A DNA stretch of 9,127 bases from Rhodoferax sp. GTDB lineage: Bacteria > Pseudomonadota > Gammaproteobacteria > Burkholderiales > Burkholderiaceae_C. The position numbers and the translations under genes were made by a program. The notes beneath the pieces are model-generated. The model did not search any database. It was not told where the DNA came from and saw only the letters and a program-made list of their open reading frames with translations. The stretch spans positions 1 to 9,127 of the forward strand of contig JAIFMR010000213.1 of NCBI GenBank assembly GCA_020048255.1, given 5' to 3'. This document shows, piece after piece, positions 4,593 to 9,127 of the stretch (position 1 is its first letter; each line of letters begins with the position of its first letter).

Positions 4593-5938
4593 GGCTTGGC
4601 CTCGCTGAGTTGCAGATCGAACCAGAACAAGCTGCCCACCCCCACCGTGCTGCTGGCGCCAATGCGCCCGCCCATCATCTCCACCAGCCGCTTGCTCACC
4701 ACCAGGCCAATGCCGGTGCCCTCCAGCGCACCGGCTTCCTGTCCCAGGCGGTTGAACGGCTGAAACAACTGTGTTAACTGATGTGCCGAGAGGCCCAACC
4801 CACTGTCTTGCACACTGATGCGCACACGCTGGTTCGGCTGCAAGCTCCAGCTCACGTTCACCTGGCCCTGCACCCGGTTGTACTTGATGGCGTTGGACAG
4901 CAGATTGATCACCACCTGCTTGAGACGGCGCCGGTCGGCCAGCACCTGGCAGGGTTGCAACAGATCCGGAAAGCTGATCTGTATGCCACTGCTGGCAGCC
5001 TGGGGGGCGATCATGATCTGGCAGTCCGCCAACACCTCACTCAGGGACTCTGGCCCCAAGTTCAGAGCCAGTTTCCCGGACTCGATGCTGGCCAGGTCCA
5101 GAATTTCGTTGACCAGTTCCAGCAAATACCAACCGCCATGAAGAATCTGGTCCAGGGCTGACTTTTGCATTTTGGTGGGTGCCGGGTTGCCCGCATCGAT
5201 CAGTTGGGCAAATCCCAAAATGGCATTGAGTGGCGAACGCAGCTCGTGGCTCATATTGGCCAGAAAGTCCGACTTGGCCAAGTTGGCCTTGTCAGCCACC
5301 TGCCGCAGGTTTTGTAATTCCACGTTCTTCGCCTGCAGAGCGGCTTCAAGCTGCTTTTTTGCAGTGATGTCTTTGAGCATGACGCGCAGGGTAGACACCC
5401 CCTCGCTGTTCTTGCTGCCATTGATCGCCAGGCTGACCCAAATGGGGGTGCCATCGGCTTGGGTCATCTGCAGCTCACAGGAATGCGTCAACTCGAACTC
5501 ACGCACCTGCTGACAACACTGGTGGTAGGCCGGCAGCTGGGCGTGCACGACGAAACGTGTGATGGACCGATTCACCAGCTTGTTGCGCGGCACACCCAGC
5601 AAGTGGCCCACCGTCAGATTGGCTTCAAGAACGATGCCCTCGTCATTCACGGTGCAATACCCCACGGGCGCCAGGTCATACAGATCGAAATAGCGCTCAC
5701 GGGCCAGCTCCAGCTCAACCTGCACGCGCCGCAGCTCCTCGTTTTGCGACTCCAGTTCCACCTGGTGCACCCGCAGCTCGTGGAACAACAGCTGCACATC
5801 CTCGGGCTTCATCTCATTGATGGTGTCCAGCGGCAACACCACCTCATAAAGCCGGTTGTCCTGCGCCCGGCGCCGCAACAACTTCAGAGCGTCAATTGAA
5901 ATGACTTCCGTGTCGACCGACCGGCTCACCGGGATCAT
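4589..5938 (-). CDS. PAS-domain sensor histidine kinase (no receiver)
   Basis: This is a 449-residue soluble kinase with no membrane span. The N-terminal part, about 40-85, is a coiled coil (L-F-H-E-L-R-V-H-Q-V-E-L-E-S-Q-N-E-E-L). A PAS domain follows at about 83-193 (Y-D-L-A-P-V-G-Y, ending M-L-K-D-I-T), then a second short coiled coil. The HisKA domain has phospho-acceptor His231 in MSHELRSPLNAILGFAQL. The HATPase domain has the N box NLLSNAIKYN at 345-354, G1 D-S-G-L-G, and G2 G-T-G-I-G-L. The ATG at 5938 overlaps the preceding TGA (ATGA, 5935-5938) and has GCAGGTG upstream; an in-frame alternative start at 5983 would overlap the previous gene by 49 bases and is less likely. The catalytic half is closely similar to that of the hybrid kinase at 7710-9127. 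With no receiver of its own, it may phosphorylate the REC-PAS and/or REC-GGDEF-EAL proteins. Confidence 0.92.
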   Translation of the reverse strand: MIPVSRSVDTEVISIDALKLLRRRAQDNRLYEVVLPLDTINEMKPEDVQLLFHELRVHQVELESQNEELRRVQVELELARERYFDLYDLAPVGYCTVNDEGIVLEANLTVGHLLGVPRNKLVNRSITRFVVHAQLPAYHQCCQQVREFELTHSCELQMTQADGTPIWVSLAINGSKNSEGVSTLRVMLKDITAKKQLEAALQAKNVELQNLRQVADKANLAKSDFLANMSHELRSPLNAILGFAQLIDAGNPAPTKMQKSALDQILHGGWYLLELVNEILDLASIESGKLALNLGPESLSEVLADCQIMIAPQAASSGIQISFPDLLQPCQVLADRRRLKQVVINLLSNAIKYNRVQGQVNVSWSLQPNQRVRISVQDSGLGLSAHQLTQLFQPFNRLGQEAGALEGTGIGLVVSKRLVEMMGGRIGASSTVGVGSLFWFDLQLSEAKP

Positions 5939-7710
5939 GGCTGCACCTGCGGATTCACATTGGTATTCGCATTCCCAAGCCACTTGTGCTGGTACTGCGC
6001 CAGCATGTCGGCCGGTGCTGCTGCAGCGCCAAAAAAGTCACCTTGAAAGACCTGGCAACCCAGGCCCACAAAAAAGTGGCGCTGCGCCGCCGTGCTGATC
6101 CCTTCGGCCAGCCCCGGCACCCCCAGACTGAAACCCAGCGCCAAAATGGCGCGGGCTATCACGGCCACACTTTCATCGATCAGCACCGCCTGCACCATGT
6201 GCCGGCCGATCTTGAGTTGCACCAGCGGCAAGCGCTTGAGGTGCGCCAAGGACGGAACCCCCACCCGGAAGTCGTCCAGGCAAAAACCCACCCCCAGGGC
6301 GCGCAGCGTGTTCATCTTGAGAATCACTGCCTCCACATCGTTGACCAGCGCGCCTTCAGCCAACACCAGAATCAGTTGCGCGGCCGGTGCCCCGGTTTGC
6401 GCCAACACACTGGCCACACTGTCGGCAAAGTCAGCCTGGGCCAACTGGCTGGCGCCAATATTCACCGCCAGCGTCAAGGCGGCTGTCTGCGGGTCCTGGG
6501 CCCAGGCCAATAGTTGTTGGCAAGCCGCCTGTAACGCCCAGCGCCCCAGGGGCAGCACCATGCCGGACTCTTCCGCCAGGCCCATGAAGGTGTCGGCGCT
6601 CATCAGGCCTTGGCGGGCGTGGTGCCACAGCACCTGCGCCTCGGCACCCACCGCCCGGCCCTGGGCATTGAGCTGAATCTGGCAGTGCAGCACAAATTCT
6701 TCATCCAGCAAACCCTGGCGCATGTCGACCGCCAGCGTCTCATGCGCCTGCAGCTCCAACAGCATCTGCTGGTCAAACAGGCACATGATGTTGCGCCCCT
6801 GGGATTTGGCACGGTACATGGCCAGGTCAGCTTTGCGCAGCAGGTCACTCACCGGCTCCTGGTCGCCCAAAAACACAACCACACCCGCGCTCAGGGTGCT
6901 GTCATAGGCATGGTCGTTCAAGTCGTAGGTCTGGCTCAGTGCGTCCAGCATCTTGTTGGCCACCTTGCGTGCCTGCGCTTCTGCCTCGGCGCTCTCATGA
7001 CCCAGTGCATTGAGCAACACCACAAACTCGTCGCCCCCAAAGCGCGAGACGCAGTCGCCCTCTTGCACGCAAGGCAGCAGCCGTTGGCTGACCTGACGCA
7101 GCAGCACATCCCCCACATCGTGCCCCAAGGTGTCATTGAGCTGCTTGAAGCGGTCAATGTCCAGAAACATCAGGGCGCAATGGCTGCGTGTGCGCTCACT
7201 CGCCAACCGGGACTGTTGCAGGCGGTCCAGCAACAAGCGCCGGTTGGCCAGGCCGGTCAAGGCGTCGTACAGCGCAAAGGATTGCAGCGTGTTGACGGTT
7301 TTTTCCAGCTGCCGGTACTTCAGCCGAACTTCCAGCATGTTGTGAACCCGGCTCAAGAGTTCAGCGGCTTCGAAGGGCTTGACGATGAAATCCTGGGCAC
7401 CTGCGGCCAGCGCCCGCAACTTGTAGTCGGCCTGCACGGTGATGGCCATCACCGGCGCATAGCTGCCGTGCTCCATATCTTTCAAGGCGTTCATCACCTG
7501 AAAACCATCCATGCCTGGCATTTGCAGGTCCAGCAGAATCAGGTCGTAATGGTGGGTGCTGTGCAGCTGACACACCGCATAGGGGTCGTGGGTGGCACTG
7601 ACGCAGCGGTACCCTGCACCTTGCAGCAAATACTCCAACAGTTTCACGTTGGCATCGCGGTCATCCACGATCAAAATGCCCGCGTCTAACAGGCCGTTAT
7701 CGCCGGACAT
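5935..7710 (-). CDS. REC-GGDEF-EAL response regulator (cyclic-di-GMP signalling)
   Basis: This 591-residue protein has a receiver at about 10-125 with D16-D17, phospho-acceptor D61 (L-L-D-L-Q-M-P), T91 and K111 (V-K-P-F). Its GGDEF domain, about 140-315, looks active: D184-I-D186 with F188-K189, N192-D, H197-x3-D201, and the signature R-F-G-G-D-E-F with GGDEF at 225-229. The inhibitory site that would read R-x-x-D reads Q216-E-G-D219. The EAL domain, about 322-575, is degenerate. E357 is kept but the motif reads EAQ, N417 is kept, and the E-x-T-E motif reads V449-L-A-E452. D479-D480 are kept, K500 is kept but the motif reads K-I-G, and E536 and Q556 are kept. Diguanylate cyclase activity with a non-catalytic EAL module is the simplest reading. 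ATG 7710 is preferred over TTG 7713, because GGGAGG lies eight bases upstream and it forms a TGATG junction with the hybrid kinase stop. Confidence 0.92.
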   Translation of the reverse strand: MSGDNGLLDAGILIVDDRDANVKLLEYLLQGAGYRCVSATHDPYAVCQLHSTHHYDLILLDLQMPGMDGFQVMNALKDMEHGSYAPVMAITVQADYKLRALAAGAQDFIVKPFEAAELLSRVHNMLEVRLKYRQLEKTVNTLQSFALYDALTGLANRRLLLDRLQQSRLASERTRSHCALMFLDIDRFKQLNDTLGHDVGDVLLRQVSQRLLPCVQEGDCVSRFGGDEFVVLLNALGHESAEAEAQARKVANKMLDALSQTYDLNDHAYDSTLSAGVVVFLGDQEPVSDLLRKADLAMYRAKSQGRNIMCLFDQQMLLELQAHETLAVDMRQGLLDEEFVLHCQIQLNAQGRAVGAEAQVLWHHARQGLMSADTFMGLAEESGMVLPLGRWALQAACQQLLAWAQDPQTAALTLAVNIGASQLAQADFADSVASVLAQTGAPAAQLILVLAEGALVNDVEAVILKMNTLRALGVGFCLDDFRVGVPSLAHLKRLPLVQLKIGRHMVQAVLIDESVAVIARAILALGFSLGVPGLAEGISTAAQRHFFVGLGCQVFQGDFFGAAAAPADMLAQYQHKWLGNANTNVNPQVQP

Positions 7711-9127
7711 CAAATCGGCCTCCCTTCTGTGTCATGGGTGGGTTCAAGTTTGGCCCTGTCCAGTCCGGCATCCAGCGCCGCCATGAACTCGCTCACCCTG
7801 ATCGGCTTGGTCAGGTAACGGAAAAAGCCCGCTGCCAAGCCTTTGTCAATGTCACGGGGCATGGCATTGGCGCTCAGGGCCAGCACCGGAATATGCACCG
7901 TGGTCGGGTCGTCTTGCAGAATCTTCAGGGCCTGAAAGCCATTGATCCCGGGCAGGTTGATGTCCATCAAAATCACATCCGGCTGAAAATCCCGCGCCAT
8001 CGCCACACCGCGCATGGCGTCTTCGGCGCCAAACAAGCGCAGGTCGGGGCGCCGGGCAATCAACTGCTCCACCAGCTCCATGTTGGCCCGGTTGTCTTCC
8101 ACATACAGCAGGCTGCGCACATGACCCGCCACCGCTGTGTTGTTGGCAGTAGTCAAAGCCAGCTCGGGCAGCTCATCCTGAAACTGTGGCGCGACCGTCA
8201 AGGCCAGTTCGATCCAGAACACACTGCCCACACCCACGGTGCTGGCCACACCGATGCTGCCGCCCATCTGTTCCATCAGGCGCTTGCTCACCACCAGGCC
8301 AATGCCTGTGCCTTCCTCTTCACTGTCCTGTTTGCCCAGCCGATTGAAGGGTTGGTACAGCTGGGCCATGTTGGCATCGGTCAAGCCGAACCCGGTGTCA
8401 TGCACGCTGATGCGCAGGCATTGCGGTATGTGGGCGGTGCAGGTGACATCCACCCGGCCCCCCATGCGGTTGTACTTGATGGCGTTGGACAACAAATTGA
8501 TCATCACCTGCTTCAGCCGGGTTCGGTCCGCCGTCACAAAACAGGGCGAGGCGATTTCGGGAAAGTGCAGGTGAATGTCTTTCTTTTGCGCCAGGGGCTC
8601 CACCAGCGTGTGGCAGTCCAGCAGCACTTCTGGCAGCGACACCGATTCCCGGGACAGCGACAGTCTCCCGGACTCGATCAGCGCCAGGTCCAGCACCTCG
8701 TTGATCAGCTCCAGCAAATACCAGCCGGCCTTGAGAATCTGCTGGATGCTGGCCACCTGGCCCGCCGTGGGCGGTGGCTGGCTGGTCTCCATCAGTTGGG
8801 CAAAGCCCAGAATGGCATTCAGCGGTGAGCGCAGTTCGTGGCTCATGCTCGACAGAAAGTCCGATTTCGCCTGGTTGGCCTTGTCGGCCACGGCACGGGC
8901 ACTCTCAAGCTCGGTATTCTTGTCGCGCAGCACCTGGTCGAGCCGGGCCCGCTCAACTTCTGCCGCCTTGCGCGCCGTGTTGTCGGTGCCAATCAGCAGG
9001 TAGCCAATGATGGCACCGGCATCGTCACGCAGGGCCGTCACCGACACCACCGCCGGGAAGCGGCTGCCGTCCTTGCGGATGTAGGTCAGCTCGTAAATGT
9101 CTTCAATGCCGCGCGAGGCCTTGAACA
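7710..9127 (-). CDS. Hybrid PAS sensor histidine kinase with C-terminal receiver (partial, N-terminus outside the window)
   Basis: The frame enters at the right edge and gives 471 residues. The first 45 or so are the end of a PAS/PAC domain (Y-E-L-T-Y-I-R-K-D-G-S-R-F-P, then I-I-G-Y-L-L-I-G-T-D). A coiled coil leads to HisKA, with the phospho-acceptor His codon at 8838-8840 in M-S-H-E-L-R-S-P-L-N. The HATPase has NLLSNAIKYN, D-T-G-F-G and G-T-G-I-G-L. A linker precedes the receiver, from about 8115 down to 7760 (L-L-Y-V-E-D-N-R-A-N), with its Asp codon at 7962-7964 in I-L-M-D-I-N-L-P-G and a Lys in L-T-K-P. No methionine start is visible; the Val at 9048-9050 is internal. More PAS, sensory or membrane domains may lie upstream. 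The stop TGA overlaps the next gene's ATG by one base. Hybrid kinases usually pass phosphate onward through an Hpt protein, and none is seen here. Confidence 0.92.
   Translation of the reverse strand, partial: FKASRGIEDIYELTYIRKDGSRFPAVVSVTALRDDAGAIIGYLLIGTDNTARKAAEVERARLDQVLRDKNTELESARAVADKANQAKSDFLSSMSHELRSPLNAILGFAQLMETSQPPPTAGQVASIQQILKAGWYLLELINEVLDLALIESGRLSLSRESVSLPEVLLDCHTLVEPLAQKKDIHLHFPEIASPCFVTADRTRLKQVMINLLSNAIKYNRMGGRVDVTCTAHIPQCLRISVHDTGFGLTDANMAQLYQPFNRLGKQDSEEEGTGIGLVVSKRLMEQMGGSIGVASTVGVGSVFWIELALTVAPQFQDELPELALTTANNTAVAGHVRSLLYVEDNRANMELVEQLIARRPDLRLFGAEDAMRGVAMARDFQPDVILMDINLPGINGFQALKILQDDPTTVHIPVLALSANAMPRDIDKGLAAGFFRYLTKPIRVSEFMAALDAGLDRAKLEPTHDTEGRPI
7719..7724 (-). promoter_or_regulatory. 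Strong ribosome binding site for the REC-GGDEF-EAL gene
   Basis: GGGAGG (minus strand) lies eight bases before ATG 7710, inside the 3' end of the hybrid kinase gene. It is the best Shine-Dalgarno match seen in the operon and supports the ATG over the adjacent TTG. Confidence 0.7.

Noticed and set aside
5939..5983. Longer PAS kinase starting at 5983
   Set aside because: ATG 5938 forms an ATGA junction like its neighbour and has GCAGGTG upstream; the extra 15 residues overlap the previous gene.

Overview
The window looks like chromosome of a betaproteobacterium, most likely a Comamonadaceae (Rhodoferax/Polaromonas-like) genome. This rests on the GC-rich codon use, the PAS and receiver sequence styles, the Crp/Fnr subtype and the intergenic repeats. 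No database search was possible, so the family placement is recognition from memory.

Left part (1-1205). The window opens with the last 44 codons of a plus-strand gene, probably a phospholipase D-type cardiolipin synthase. It converges on a small minus-strand two-helix membrane protein (241-456), and a 99-bp imperfect palindrome fills almost exactly the gap between their stop codons. From 457 to 1205 there is no convincing gene. This stretch is rich in repeats: a structured leader upstream of the small membrane gene, two 133-bp copies of a palindromic element in opposite orientation (605-737 and 917-1049, about 80% identical by hand count), and between them a likely degenerate copy of another intergenic repeat.

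Middle (1206-2274). Two plus-strand genes form a tight pair coding for envelope lipoproteins: a double-BON protein and a glycine-zipper 17-kDa-antigen/SlyB-like protein. They converge on the block that follows.

Right part (2320-9127, all minus strand). Six signalling genes are packed as one apparent operon, read from right to left. They are a hybrid PAS histidine kinase with a C-terminal receiver (runs off the right edge), a REC-GGDEF-EAL protein, a PAS histidine kinase without receiver, a stand-alone CheB-type methylesterase domain, a REC-PAS protein with no recognisable output domain, and a Crp/Fnr-type regulator. The first four are joined by 1- or 4-base stop/start overlaps, the fifth follows after 73 bp and the sixth after 22 bp. 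The two kinases are clear paralogues, as are the two stand-alone receivers, so the operon seems to have grown by duplication of a kinase/receiver pair. The GGDEF domain keeps its catalytic residues but has lost the Arg of the inhibitory RxxD site. The EAL domain has lost a metal-binding Glu and other motif residues. My reading, which is inference, is a phosphorelay feeding cyclic-di-GMP synthesis, with a CheB-like enzyme and a Crp-like transcription factor as further branches. Its input sensor, and possibly more genes, lie beyond the right edge.
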